Source: Melieria omissa (lineage: Eukaryota > Arthropoda > Insecta > Diptera > Ulidiidae). From it: 64,000 bases of DNA. The stretch spans positions 114,792,830-114,856,829 of the forward strand of contig OZ020268.1 in assembly GCA_963971225.1 (NCBI GenBank). Reading direction: 5' to 3'. Each line of letters starts with the position of its first letter. Within the stretch, counting starts at the first letter, position 1. The translations under genes and the position numbers were made by a program. Positions 48,966 to 60,863 of the stretch are shown here, piece by piece. A model generated the notes under the pieces. That model did not search any database. It was not told the DNA's origin and saw only the letters and a list, made by a program, of their open reading frames with translations.

Positions 48966-51900
48966 AAAATACAAATGCTGCAAAACTTCAGTTAATAACT
49001 AAAAAATCCCAGCTCCAACACTTTATACAAGTGCATCTTTTACTGCCACTATGGTCACCTTAAATGCAGTCAACAATCGAGCATCTCATAAGTGAATATC
49101 GACACAGTTTTGTATTTGAGTTCATAATGTCGGCAGCTCAAGAGACCAAAAATCAATAAACACAATTTGCCAACACATAATTCGCACGAATTTGTTGTTG
49201 CCTTTTTGTATTTTTTGCCATTTGCCATTTCTTGTAGTTAATTTTTTTTGCATGCCACCCAAGTTCTGTGCGATTCCCATGAATTGAATTATTGCATGTG
49301 GCCGTTTCAAGCGAAAAATGCCAAAGAGAGTCATCAACACTGACCGCACCAACGGCCTGAATTCCACAATCCCCCAATTCCTCACCTTCTCCAAATGATA
49401 ACCATAAGAATAACAACAACAACAACAACAACAACAAAAACAACCATACGCACTAATACTCCACGCCAGCTATAAAATATGAAAATGTCAAAATACATCG
49501 CAACAAAGAATTTGCTGCTCGACAGCTGCTGTCTTCAGATGCTGCTGCTGCTGTTGTTGCTGCTGCTTCTTCTCGAAATGCAAATAAGACAAATTGAAAT
49601 GCTTGATTCGTTTGTTGTTATTGTATGGCAGCGTTGACAGGCGTTTTTGAGTGGCGAATGTGCCGAAAAAAAACCATCATGCAAATAAATACTTTGCCAA
49701 TCGGCTGCATCATCACTTAAGCAGATAGCAACAGCAATAACAACAACAACAATAGCGAGCCATTCACAGCGATGACATGTATAAATTTCGCTGGAGTATG
49801 TTTATAAAAGATAATATTTAGGATTGGAAAAAAGTTGCGCCAATCTGAAAGGTAGACAGCAAATATTTATATGAAAAATGCTAAAACCCTAAAGATGGTG
49901 AAATGGTGAAAGAATGTTGCAGCAATGCGCAGCGTTAGCCATGAAAAACATCCATTGTTGAGTTTTAGGTTTTTTTTGTTGCGATGATATCTAAAAAAAT
50001 CAAATATCCTGAAAAGTGTTTTTCTTAAAAATTAGTCAATTTTTTTTCTTCACCATTCTTGGTCAGTTGTCGATTTATGTTTAATACAAAAATTATAAAA
50101 ATTATACAAAAATATTTTCTTAAAATTCAAAATTAAACAATAAAAAAATACTGTAGAACAAACATTCATACATCAAATCCCAGTAGAGTTACCATACTTC
50201 GATCCGTTGCAGAATTGTTCCAAAATGTGTTCCCACTTCTTTTCTTTGCAAACGATTTCTCACACAGAGCCACTCACATATACACACATTATGCGCCATA
50301 CACATACACATATTTCCACATACATATATTTGTATGTATGTAAGTATTTAGTTTAGTTGAGTGGCGCGCATGCGTGCAAACCTGATTTGAATTCTGGTCG
50401 CTCGGAATCTGATCTCTGTTGATCTTGCCACTTGATTCACTGCTCTGTGTGTTGGCAAGTCTCTGCTGATCGCCACTGTTGTTGTTGTTGCTGCTGCTGA
50501 GTGACCGCGCATTTGCCGTTGATGCTGCGGCCGTTGTTGGCAATTGGCGTTGTTGCTGTTGTTGTAGCTGCAAATTGAAATTTTATTTGCTCAATTTGTT
50601 CGGCATACAGCGCGCGCGATTTTGCGGTCTTCAAGTTGCTCGCCTTCTGGCGCGCGACGCGGCAGAATTTCGCACTGCGTGCAGCGCGCCGGTCGGCTGT
50701 GACAGCTTCCATTGTGCTCGGCGCGGAGGGCGGAGCAGTGAGAAGTGGCTCGCTCGGAACGAGTTGCTGTGCACTGGTAGTGGAGTCGAGTAGCTGGTTG
50801 CGTTACATTTAAGTGGATTAAGTGTGCGCTTCCGAAGATGGAAGCGAGATACAACCACAAGAAAAGTCAAGCTGCGTGAACAGCAGCGACGTTGATTTGT
50901 CTCTGTATGGGTTAGTTTTTTTTTGCAATTTCGTTTTGTTGTTGTCATAGTTATTAGTGCTTTTATTGTTATTATTGCGACTTTTGCCAACAATTTTTTA
51001 TTATCTACACGCGTATGCGGAACAAAAATAAAATATTGATTCTTTCAATTCACACACTCACACACACATACACACAAAGTTGTGAGCATATAATTGATTT
51101 ATAACTGTACATTGTGGAGATTATTACGTCAAGTTGCGGTTGATGTTTTTCATGATTTGCATAGTTTATGTGTTGTTGCGATTCAATGTTTTCGTGTTCA
51201 TGTTGTTTAGGAGTTTTGAAGATCGATGTTAATTATTGTATGTTAGCATTTGCGTTAATGATATTCCACGCCATAATAATTGAAGCGGTGTTCTATAAAA
51301 ATTAAGTGGATTTGGTTATGTTTTCGAAGAGATGATGATGCAGTTATCGTAAGTCGTTTGATGTGAGTTTGTTTGGCTATGATTCGGTTAGTTTGAGAGA
51401 AATAATAGTCAACAAAAATTGACTAAAGGCGTATGAACTTTATGATAGGACTCTTGTTTGGACCTCAGAGCCACTGTTTCATACAAGATTTAGTGTTTTT
51501 TAATATAAACGCTTGGTGCCTTGTCCAGTGCTTTTTTTAACTTATTTACTTAAGACACCAAGACTAATTCTTGCTTAAAAAAATTTAATACATATATTTT
51601 TTTAACTGCAGTGTTGTACAACACCATATTTCATTTAACAACTATACAACACTGGTATGTTGGGTTACAAAAATTTTTTTTTTTTGAACATTCTATGAAT
51701 CCTGAGGTGATCCCCCTTGTTTGAATTGCTACTTAGGTCAAGGTTGCCACTACTCTGCAACAATGTTCCTAGTATGTTAGACGGAACATTGAGACCACTA
51801 TCTACATTTTTTTTGTTCTTTGTTCATCACTGCTTTTTGAGTGGATAAACGCGAGTTTTAGTGCTTTCTGAAAATTAAAAGTTGGGAACACTTTTTAACT

Positions 51901-51999
51901 TTTAGTTATATATTTAGTCTACAGTTGAAGCACAGACCATGGGACTATAATAATTAATTAAAAATACTAAATAAGACTAAACTAACACTATATTCGGTT
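48966..51999. other. Non-coding DNA with CAA/CTG runs and a GC-richer island at 50.4-50.8 kb
   Basis: CAACAACAAC at about 49,415-49,440 and CTGCTGCTG at about 49,540-49,570 give homopolymer-rich frames. The island at 50,360-50,800 has open frames on both strands and contains GCGCATGCG at about 50,366. A short inverted pair CAGTGTTGTA/TACAACACTG lies at 51,609-51,654 without a target duplication. I call no gene. Confidence 0.45.
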
Positions 52000-52740
52000 T
52001 CACTAAAATCTCAATGTGGGTTGTACATATTGCAAAGGCGGATACATCTCGCTATTGGATCCAAATGGTAAAAAATTTGTTCGATGTACTGCGACAGAGA
52101 ATCAAAATTTGTGCCTCAAAGTCCAACTAAACCCTAAATCACTAAATAAATTTAATAGAACACCTCATCTCAATTCTTGAATGCGAAAATGAGGCAGAGG
52201 AAAGTTCTCCGCAAACCTAGTAATTGGCGTCTGCCAGGATATGAAGTGAGACCATGGGGTCAGTACATTTCCCGAAGAGCAAATCTTGTCAACATTTTTT
52301 GAATAATTTCAATGCGATTCGAATGATTCTCCAAATTATTGGAGCAGAATCCAGGAGACCCAGAACCAGAGCTGTGTAAAGCAATTTAGGAGTCAGGAGA
52401 TCTTTAAAGCTTTGTGAATTCCTATTAAAATCAATTCCGCCAAAAACCTTCTCACGACAGCATAGCTGGACCCAACTGTCTATAAAAAGAGCAGAATGGG
52501 CGACTAGAAAGTTTATTCAAAAACTCTGGATTACATCCTCTGCTTTTTCCTACTATTTCGTTGCCTCGTTTGACTATCCTGAGATGGCCGTAAATGTTAT
52601 ATGTTACAAAAAACTTAAAAAAAAATGTGGCACAGACGTCTGAAAAGATTTCTGCTGTTAAGGAATAGTGAAGCGACTTCATCTCAATTAACTGCCAACA
52701 AATGAGTCGCTTGCTTTTGCTCTGCAAAGTTTAAAGTGAA
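52000..52740 (-). pseudogene. Decayed Jockey-like non-LTR retrotransposon reverse transcriptase fragment
   Basis: On the minus strand, descending, there is a stretch like GHLRIVKRGNEIVGKSRG at about 52,530-52,590. It resembles the segment before the GVPQGS motif in Jockey-type reverse transcriptases. SFKDLLTPKLLYTALVLGLLDSAPIIW follows at about 52,330-52,410, and in a second frame HSNRIEIIQKMLTRFALREMY at about 52,265-52,330. The order LYTALV - IW - NRIE.IQ - FTRFALR is diagnostic for the reverse-transcriptase C-terminus of Jockey-clade elements. The YADD core seems lost, stops and a frameshift interrupt it, and no termini or target duplication could be seen. Confidence 0.75.
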
Positions 52741-53118
52741 AGATGTTCTTAGCTTTGGTCAACTTGTCATCGATAAATTATGGAAAGTTCAAGAAGACCG
52801 TCATGGGTTGAGACACAATATCTCCAAGAAACTAAAAACCAATTACAATAATGTTTGAAACCATTTGCATAGACTTGGTTTCAAAACGAAGTTCAATGGG
52901 TGAATGCCTTATGAACGAATTTCCATCTGCGAATCGCTATTGAAATCGATGAAAATATTTTTTTTGTAAATAAAGCAAATGTATTTTTACTAAAACAATG
53001 CCACATTCCCTAAACCAATAATTATACAGTTTTCTATTTATATTTGTTTGATTTGAATTAGTTAAATTTAATTTCTGGTTTTTGAATTAAAGCTCAAATA
53101 TTAAATAACTGGAATAAG
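52741..53118. other. Non-coding DNA before the Tc1/mariner element
   Basis: AT-rich sequence without a recognisable gene. It ends in the TA target of the transposon at 53119-53120. Confidence 0.5.
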
Positions 53119-53120
53119 TA

Positions 53121-53147
53121 AGGCTTGTCCACGAAATAACTTTTACA
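53121..53147. repeat. Left terminal inverted repeat of the Tc1/mariner element
   Basis: Identical over 27 of 27 positions to the reverse complement of the right end. The next base differs. Confidence 0.95.
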
Positions 53148-53273
53148 ATGTAAAACGAAAAAAAGTATAGTAAGCACCGATATTTCTAAAAAAAAAATTC
53201 GCTTTTCAAAATCTGTCAAATTTCAGCTATAAGTGGTCAATTGTATTTTGAAATTCAAAGTGATTCAATCAAA

Positions 53274-54297
53274 ATGGCATCTAAAGAAGAGAAAATTCGA
53301 CAAAAAATAATTGCCCACTTTTTCGAAAATCCAACGGCTTCGTACGCATTGTTGGGAAGACTAGCCAAAGTTTCCAGGGCAACAGCTAGAAATGTGGTAA
53401 TTAAATACAAGAAGGACCTGTCCACATCCCGTATCGTCGGAGCCGGACGAAAAAAAGGTTTCGTCTATAAAGATATAGCTCGTAAGGTGAAAGTTTCTCT
53501 GGAAAAAAATCCAAACCAATCTTTACGAGATTTGGCACGAAAATTCGAAGTTTCGAAATCATACATTGCGAAAATTAAAAGACACTACGAGCTCAAATCT
53601 TTCGTTGTTCAAAAAGTGCCAAATCGTAACTCCGAAGTGGAAAATCGTGCCAGAAATCGAGCCCGAAAACTTTTATCGAATGATCTGTGTCGTTTTAAAG
53701 GCTGCGTGTTAATGGATGACGAAACGTATGTCAAAGAAGATTTCAAACAGCTTCCAGGTCGAGGATATTACACAGCATACCTGAAGGGTGGCGTTATGAA
53801 AAGGTTCAAGTATAAACGGATGGACAAATATGGTAAAAAGTATATGGTTTGGCAGGCCATATGCAGCTGTGGCAAATACACTCGTCCTTTTGTTACAACT
53901 GGCAGTCTTAACAGTAAAATTTACTTGAAGGAATGTCTCAACAAACGACTTTTGCCATTGTACAGAGAGCACGCTGTTCCACCTTTATTTTGGCCAGACT
54001 TAGCAACAGTCCACTATGCAGAAATTGTCAAAGAGTGGTACCAAAGGAATAAGATCCGTGTTGTTGAGAAAAATCACAATCCCCCAAATTGCCCACAGCT
54101 TCGGCCAGTCGAACGATTTTGGGCAATAATGAAACGAAACTTACTGAAATATAAAAAAACGTGCTAAGGGAAAGATTGATTTTATAAAAAAGTGGAACAG
54201 TATGGCCAAAAAAATTGGAAAATCTGGTGTGCAACATTTGATGAGGAGATTGAAAGCAAAAATACGTAGATTTGAAGGAAATCCAATTGAACTTTAA
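53274..54297 (+). pseudogene. DD37E-type Tc1/mariner transposase with a single frameshift
   Basis: This encodes the cut-and-paste transposase of the surrounding element. The frame is open from a TTG at 53241, but the first ATG (53274, context CAAAATGG) is the credible start. Counting from it, two helix-turn-helix units span about residues 5-45 and 65-105 for binding the inverted repeats. The catalytic triad is D149 (in MDDETYV), D242 (FWPDLATVHYA) and E280 (PQLRPVERFW). Thirty-seven residues separate the last two, matching the DD37E group first described in mosquitoes. The frame ends at a stop at 54165-54167. The run of seven A at 54153-54159 appears to carry one extra base: the next frame continues (starting ...KGKIDFIKKWNS) to a stop at 54295-54297, giving the family-typical length of about 340 residues. 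The catalytic domain is complete upstream of the shift, and only the C-terminal roughly 44 residues are lost. Confidence 0.9.
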
Positions 54298-54398
54298 AAT
54301 ATTTGTACATTATCACAAACTTTGAGTTATAAGAGATAATAAATACTCACACAAACATTAGTTCAATATTTTATTTAGTAGCTATTAATAATAGAAAA

Positions 54399-54425
54399 TG
54401 TAAAAGTTATTTCGTGGACAAGCCT
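54399..54425. repeat. Right terminal inverted repeat of the Tc1/mariner element
   Basis: Exact reverse complement of the left repeat. It is followed directly by the duplicated TA. Confidence 0.95.
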
Positions 54426-54427
54426 TA

Positions 54428-54639
54428 TTTATTTTATATTTTTCAGACTTTATTCCTTTACTAAACAACTAACTTATAGCTTATAACGAAGTAAGTTGAA
54501 AGTGTCATAAATGTAAGGTTAGCGTGTTCATTTAGGGTTTTATAACATTTTCAGTTCTTAACAAGTTTTTAATTTTGGTTATATTTGATTACAAATTTAT
54601 GCAACAAAAAATTTATTTAAACTCAAACTTAAAAGTATA
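54428..54639. other. Non-coding AT-rich DNA after the Tc1/mariner element
   Basis: Nothing recognisable apart from AT-rich unique sequence. Confidence 0.5.
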
Positions 54640-55189
54640 AGAAACTATGTCTATTTGAGGAAATCGGTGATTTTTATATACGAGAAGTCGATATACTCGC
54701 AAAACTGAGATAAAATATAGTAAAACTGCGTTTTTAGTTTTTCTCTTTGATGCCAAGATTTTGTTTTTTAAAGGACTTTGAAATTTCAAGGACATGAATA
54801 TTTCCAAAAATATTGTAAACATTTTTTCACAAATTAAAAGTGTAAAAGTGAGTGTAAAATATAAGATTAAAATCACTTTTTAAAATTTTTTGTGCCACAA
54901 AATACCACTTTTGTCGAGACCTGCCAAAAAGATGATATAGGCGTGAAACTAGAGGTCAAGAAGCAGAAGACTAGAGGTCATTCATTCTCTGAGTTTCATT
55001 TTCTTATCCGATGACCTTTTAAAAGGACTTGAAAATGTTGAGGACATACACATTTCAAAGATTTTTTTAAATATTTTGGTACCAACTAACACAGAAAACT
55101 TTTCACTTTTTACTTAAATTTTTTTATTTTGAACTTTTAGGACTAAAATATGTCAAATATGTAAAGGTCCTTGTAAATATGTATCTCTG
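54640..55189 (+). repeat. Dispersed repeat, direct partner of 60.06-60.60 kb
   Basis: TAAAACTGCGTT, GGACTTTGAAATTTCAAGGA and CATG.ATATTTC occur here (about 54,718-54,810) and in the same order at about 60,290-60,375. The GGCGTG.AACTAG.GGTCA motif at 54,940 matches 60,065. The order of the two blocks differs between the copies. No coding capacity. Confidence 0.7.
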
Positions 55190-56600
55190 GATATCTTTGA
55201 AGTTTTCAGAAATATACTCGTATATTTTGGATCTCGGTTTCTCCAAATTTTATTCTTCTATCTTTTGTTAAAAAAAATTTGCTTAAAAAATTTAAATTTT
55301 GAGTAAGAAACAAACCACTGAATTTCAGAATTGTTTTCGAGACGCTTTTTACCAAAACCGTACCTATTGTAGTGTTTTGTTTAACAAAAAGTTACCTGAA
55401 TAATTTTTTTAAGTTTTTAAAAATATATGTTTTGGATCTCGGTCTTCTCAAAATTTAGAATTAAGAAAATGATATTCTTTAAATGATTTCAATTGTAAAA
55501 TGTGAGGAACAAAAAACTGATTTTAAGAATTTTTTTCGAAATGATTTTGAACAAATTTTATTTTTGTTAGTGTTCTATTTAAGAAGAAGTTGCCCGAGTA
55601 ATTCCTCACAATTCTATTCTTCTTTCTTTATTGGTTTAGAGTTAATAAAAATTAACTTCTATAAATGATTTAAATTCTTAAAAAGTGAGGAACAAAAAAA
55701 AGATCTTCAGAATTTTTTTTAAATGATTTTTAGCAAATCGAAATTAGTTTTCACAAATTCATATCTTTTTTTAGTATTTTTCTTAAGAAAAAAATTACCC
55801 GAGTAATTCCTTGAAGTTTTTAAAAATATATATTTTAGATCTCGGTCATCTCAAAATTGTATTCTTCTATTTTTTTGGCTTAGAACTACAAAAATTTTCT
55901 TCTTTTAAAGAATTAAATTCTTAAAAAGTGAAGATTAAAAAATGGTTTTTAGATTTTTATCGAAGTAATTTTTAACAAATTGGAGGGTTTTTAACAAAAT
56001 CAAAATTTTTTAGTGTTCTATTGAAGAAAAAGTTGCACGAGTAATTCCTTGAAGTCTTTGAAAATATATATTTTAGATCTCGGTCTTCTCAAAATTTTAT
56101 TCTTCTAAGCAATTTTATTGGTTTAGAGTTAAAAAACTGAACTTCTTAAAAAGATTTAAATTCTTAAAATGTGAGGAACAAAAAACTGATTTTCAGAATT
56201 GTCTTTCGAAATTTCTTGAAGTTTTTAAAAATATATGTTTTGGATCTCGGTTTCCTCAGAAGTTTATTCTTCTATCTTTATTGGTTTAGAGTTGAAAAAA
56301 TAAACTTGAACTTGAAGTGAGTGAACAAAAAACTAAATTTTAGAATTTTTTTTGGAAATGATATGATGACATCATATTTTTGCATAGTTTTTAAAAATAT
56401 TTTTATTTTTTTTATTCTCCCATCTTTATTGGTTTGGAGTTAAAAAAATGAACTTCTTTAAAAGAATTAAATTGTTAACTAGGAAGGTACAAAAAACTAA
56501 TTTTTAGAGTTTTTTTCCGAAATAATTTTTAGCAAAATCATATTTTCTTAGTTTTCTATTCAAGAAAAAGTTGCCCGAATTATTCTTTTTTCTCTCAGAG
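55190..56600. repeat. Diverged tandem repeat, about 200-240 bp units
   Basis: TTTTGGATCTCGGTCTTCTC (or TTTAGATCTCGG) recurs near 55226, 55433, 55836, 56074 and 56239. Each is followed by CTTTATTGGTTTAGAGTTAA and GTGAGGAACAAAAAACTGA. Units are AT-rich and strongly diverged. Confidence 0.8.
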
Positions 56601-59090
56601 AGTATTTATACAAATAGATAGAAGATTAATTAAATTTTCTTCCTCCTCGTTGTTCATAGAACTTCTGTAGAAATCATTAGACAGCAGTCTCGAACTTTTG
56701 TTTTCAATAACATTGAATTACGAGAAGAAGAACTCTTCCAAATTCTCCTAGAAATTCCGCCATATCGATTAAAAATCATTCAAAAATTATTTATTAAGAA
56801 AATCTTTCATTAGGACCAATTAAAGTCTCTCTGTGTTGAAAATATTGATCCATAAATAGCTTTAAGTACCGCAAAGTTGTACGAATGAATGTTGTTGAAT
56901 GGTTTCGATTGCTCGCTCATCTCAATCGGAGCCCATCGAATTCTCGCGTATTGCATTAATACTATTTTAATTAGAGCCAACATTGGCGCATTTGTTTGCC
57001 GCTAAGAATTCAAGTTAATTGGTATCGGTTGCAGTGGCAACCTCGCGCATTTTTCGCTGGATTCTGCGAAATTCCTTGAAAGCGTTTAGTGCGCTCGACG
57101 GACGTTCGAATTGCGGCGCGAAGAAAGCAAGCAAGCAACGACAGACAGCGCCGCAAACAAAGACCGAAGCGGCTAAAAGCGAATTAAAACATTAAGAGCG
57201 AAAATCCATGCGCCCGATTGTGGCCAAACAATAAAACAACCGGCGACGTGGTCGGGCGCGGAGACAGAGTCGGCTGCAACTACTCGCGTAGACAAAGGAA
57301 AGCAAGTGCCGCAGCAGGGCGAAGGAAGACTCCAACAATCGCAAGGGAGCAAAAAAAAAAACGGCAAACCCGAAAAAGCAACGCAAAGAAATTGAAGCGA
57401 AAGAATTTATTGCCGGCTAATTTAAGCGAGGACAACACCTCAGCTCAACCAGCAGCGCCACGCAGCGCAATGCAACGCCACGTCAGGCCATGTCGGGCCG
57501 GGCCGCGACGCCAAACTTGACGGCACTGCGCGCGATGCGACGCGACGCGGTGCAGCTACACTTTATTTTCTGATCGCATCGAGTCGAATCAACTCATATT
57601 TACAGGCAGCTAAATCAATGTGGCTGTCTGTGCGTCTGTCGGTTTGTGCGTCGGCCGTCTGCTGTGCTGCGCTGTGCTGTCTTTGTGCCTGGCCGCTCGC
57701 AAAGTCGCAAAGACGCGTTACGCGCGAAAAGCTGAAGGTGTGGAGAGCGGGTCGAAACGCCGCTGCAGAGTCACCCTAGCAACAGCTCCAGCAATGCGGC
57801 GATACTGGTGGATGGATGGTGGCCTGGTAGACCATGGAATGGCAATGACGCTGACGCTGGCACTGCCACTGGGAATGGGAATGGAAACGAGGGCGGCTGC
57901 CTGGATGGATGGTTGGATGGCTGAGTGCGGCCACGAAGTTGCGCACGACCGCCCATGGAAGCGCACATGGCGTGGCTGGGCATGCAAAGTGCCTCCATCT
58001 CTGTTGTGTGTGAGTGTGGGTATGAGAGGGAGAGGGGGGAGGATGGAAGTGGTCATGCAGTTTGTTCTTCGACAAGAAATTAAGAAACCAACCAACAAAT
58101 TCATCCAGAAAAGGAGTCAATAAAGTGTCGACAATGCGTAATGCAACCAAAGACAAACAACAGCAACAACAATCAAATAGCAATAACAACATTGCAAAAG
58201 AATGCCAAAAGGGAGACATAACGCAACGAAAAAAACAACCTCAATAAAAAAATGAATTAAAAAAGATATTCAAGAAGCAGAATACTCAACGAAAAACGTC
58301 AAAACAACAATAGCGCCCCTTGCCGACACATTGCGAAGCGCGGCCTGTCTGGCTGGCTGGCTGTCCGTCTTTCTGTCTGGTTGTGCAACCGTAGACAACG
58401 AGCATGCAGCGACAGACAAACAGACAGTAGGACGAGACAGCCATGAACACAGGCGACAGGCCCTGTGGACGCGAAAGACAACGAAAGTGCGCAACGCTTC
58501 GTCTCGGCCGATGCGGATGCGCCGCACCGTTGGTGAAACGTCGGCGAGCGAACGCAGCGAGGCACAAAATCAATTGAGCGATCAAGTGTCTTGAGGCGAA
58601 ACGGAAGGTGGAATAAATAAAACAATAACAACGATAATGAAGTTAAAGTGAATTTTGATGAATTCTTTGCCGTTGTGCTGTTGTTGTTGTGGTTGTTGCC
58701 GCTGCTGGCAGTGTTGTTTCGCTTGTTATTGCAGTAATTTGCAAAAGATGGGCACAATAGGGTGAATAATAATATTGCATAAATTTCGTTGCATTGTCTG
58801 TGTCCAGCACAATGTAAATAACAAAATTTGGTGTCTAACTTCACGACTGTGTTTATGAAATTATGAATCGACGGGGCGCATACACAACGAATTGTAAACT
58901 ATAATTCGCTCGCTTGGCGGATTCATATCGTTAAATGACGGTGGCAAATGTCTGGCAATTACAGTTGAACTGCTAAATGCAAACAGTATTTTGAAAGATT
59001 TTTGTTTTTTATGGGAAAAATGCACTCAGAACTAAGAATATCAATGCGTTGCTTCATGGACTTTTAGTTTGTCTGTAAGTCCTGCCTACG
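56601..59090. other. Non-coding DNA with the largest GC-rich island (about 57.0-58.6 kb)
   Basis: The island contains many overlapping frames on both strands, including a plus frame of 167 codons from a GTG at 57,620, but no recognisable domain. A CTGTCTGT/GTCTGTCTGG-type repeat occurs at 57,620-57,700 and 58,350-58,385, and GGATGGATGG at 57,810 and 57,905. A TTTACAG at about 57,600 precedes the ATG at 57,617 and would fit a 3' splice site. This is weak evidence, so I leave it as a candidate only. Confidence 0.4.
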
Positions 59091-59945
59091 AGAGGAATTT
59101 CAGTATGACACCTGAACCTTTGAATACCCAATTGGCATCTGTTATGAAATGAAACTTCAGAAAATTCTTTCAACTGTGTAAAATTAGTGTAGATCTTTAG
59201 GATATGATTTCCCAATTGGCATCTGTTATGAAATAATTCCCAAGGTGCTACTTCCGACCATGAAAAAGTAGTATACATCTTTAACCTATGAATTCCCAAA
59301 TGAAAAAGTAGTAAAGATCTTTAACCTATGAACTCCCAATTGGCATCTGTTATAAAATGATCCCCATGGTGCTACTTCCGACCATGAAAAAGTAGTATAG
59401 ATCTTCAACCTATGAATTCCTAATTGGCATCTGTTATAAAATGATCCCTCAGATATTTCTTTCGACTGTGAAAAACTAGTATAGATCTTTAACCTATGAA
59501 CTCCCAATTAGACGATTCTTTCGACTTTGAAACAGTAGTATAGCTCTTTAACCTATGAATTCCCAATTGTCATCTGTTATGAAATGATCCCCAAGATGCT
59601 GCTTCCGACCATGAAAAAGTAGTATTGATTTTTAACCTATGAACTCCCAATTGGATCCCTCAGATGCTTCTTTCGACTGGGAAAAAGTAGTATAGATCTT
59701 TAATCTATGAACTCCCAATTAGCATATGTTATGAACTGATCACTCAGATACTTCTTTCGACTATGAAAAAGTAGTATAGATCTTTGACCTTTGAATTCCC
59801 AATTGGCATCTGTTATGAAATGATCTCCAAGGTACTACTTCCTCCCATGAAAAAGTAATAAAGATCTTTAACCTATAAACTTCCAATTGGTATCTCTTAT
59901 GAAATGATCCCCCAGATGCTACTTCCGACCATAAAAAAGTACAGA
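59091..59945. repeat. 84-bp minisatellite, about 10 units
   Basis: The landmark CCCAATTGGCATCTGTTATG recurs at 59128, 59212, 59336, 59420, 59504, 59562, 59647, 59714, 59799 and 59883, at 84-85 bp or with deletions. Each unit also contains CTTCCGACCATGAAAAAGTA and GATCTTTAACCTATGAA. The minus strand reads a 28-residue repeat because 84 is a multiple of three. Confidence 0.93.
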
Positions 59946-60059
59946 GCATTTTCTTAATATGTGTATTGCAGTTTCATTTTCTATCATACAGCAATGATGG
60001 TCGGACGAATTCCCAGTTTAATTAGGAACAGTAATTTTGACCCATTCAAAAGAAAGAAA

Positions 60060-60600
60060 AAAAAGGCGTGGAACTAGCGGTCACTGGCATACTCAGTTTA
60101 TATTTTGATCCCATAATAAGCAAAAATTTAGTGTTAAATACACAATAAGTTTTTGTCCATAAAATTAGATAGAAAAGAAAAAAAAGGAAATATCGAACTA
60201 AATATTACACCATGCGATAAAAATCCAAAAAATTCAAAACACACGAAAAGCTCGATATGCTTGCAAAACTGGAGGCCAAATGTGGTAAAACTGCGTTCTT
60301 AGGTTATCTCTCTGACGTCAGGATTTGTTTAAAAGGACTTTGAAATTTCAAGGACATGTTTATTTCAAGGATTTTTTTTTAAATTGAGCGCAATGTAGAA
60401 TAAAAATATGGATATCAAATGAAAGAGAAAAATCCTCAGAATCTTTGAAATTTTAATGTTTTGGATCGAAAGGACGAAGAAGTATTGAAAATGTCCTTTT
60501 AAAACTTTATCCTTGACTATCCTTGCAAATTTCCAATAGTTTTTTTTGAAAAAAATATATCTTGAGGCATAATATGTACACAACACATCCTTGAATTTCG
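60060..60600 (+). repeat. Dispersed repeat, direct partner of 54.64-55.19 kb
   Basis: Shares TAAAACTGCGTT, AAAAGGACTTTGAAATTTCA and AGGCGTGGAACTAG.GGTCA with the copy 5.5 kb upstream, in the same orientation. No ends or coding frame are definable. Confidence 0.65.
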
Positions 60601-60623
60601 TCCTTCTAACTTTATTAGCTTAA

Positions 60624-60863
60624 CCCTTTCGGGATTACTGGGATGATACGTCCCAGCAAGTTTATAATGGCCCTCAAAATAATTTTTCAAATCTTATGAT
60701 CCACGCAAAATATTTTGTCGATTTCGGTGTTCCCGCTAAAAAGGATGATTTCAAAATTTAAGAGCATCCAATATAATTTTCTAACACCAACATTCATGGC
60801 ATGAAATATTCTTTTCTGCTAAAAGTATTTTAGATTTCAAAATTAAACTCCGTCCCGAAAGGG
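60624..60863. mobile_element. piggyBac-like TTAA MITE (240 bp)
   Basis: TTAA flanks both sides (60620-60623 and 60864-60867). The ends CCCTTTCGGGA and TCCCGAAAGGG are perfect 11-bp inverted repeats. A subterminal GGGATGATACGTCCC palindrome follows the left end. No coding capacity. Confidence 0.75.

Larger units (their letters stand above)
53121..54425 (+). mobile_element. Tc1/mariner-superfamily transposon, 1,305 bp, near-intact
   Basis: The terminal inverted repeats are 53121-53147 and 54399-54425 and match perfectly over 27 bases (outer bases AGGCTTGTCCACGAAATAAC). TA stands immediately outside both ends (53119-53120 and 54426-54427), as expected of the superfamily. One transposase gene fills the interior in the forward orientation. 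Perfect ends and only one visible lesion in the gene suggest a relatively recent insertion. Confidence 0.95.

Noticed and set aside
51609..51654. CAGTGTTGTA...TACAACACTG pair resembling a hAT terminus
   Set aside because: Only 46 bp long and the flanking 8-mers (TTTAACTG and GTATGTTG) differ, so no target duplication.
53241..53273. Upstream start of the transposase at 53241
   Set aside because: The codon is TTG; the first ATG at 53274 has a good context and gives the family-typical N-terminus.
57620..58123. 167-codon open frame in a GC-rich island
   Set aside because: It starts at GTG, overlaps several open frames on both strands, contains microsatellite-derived residues and shows no recognisable domain.
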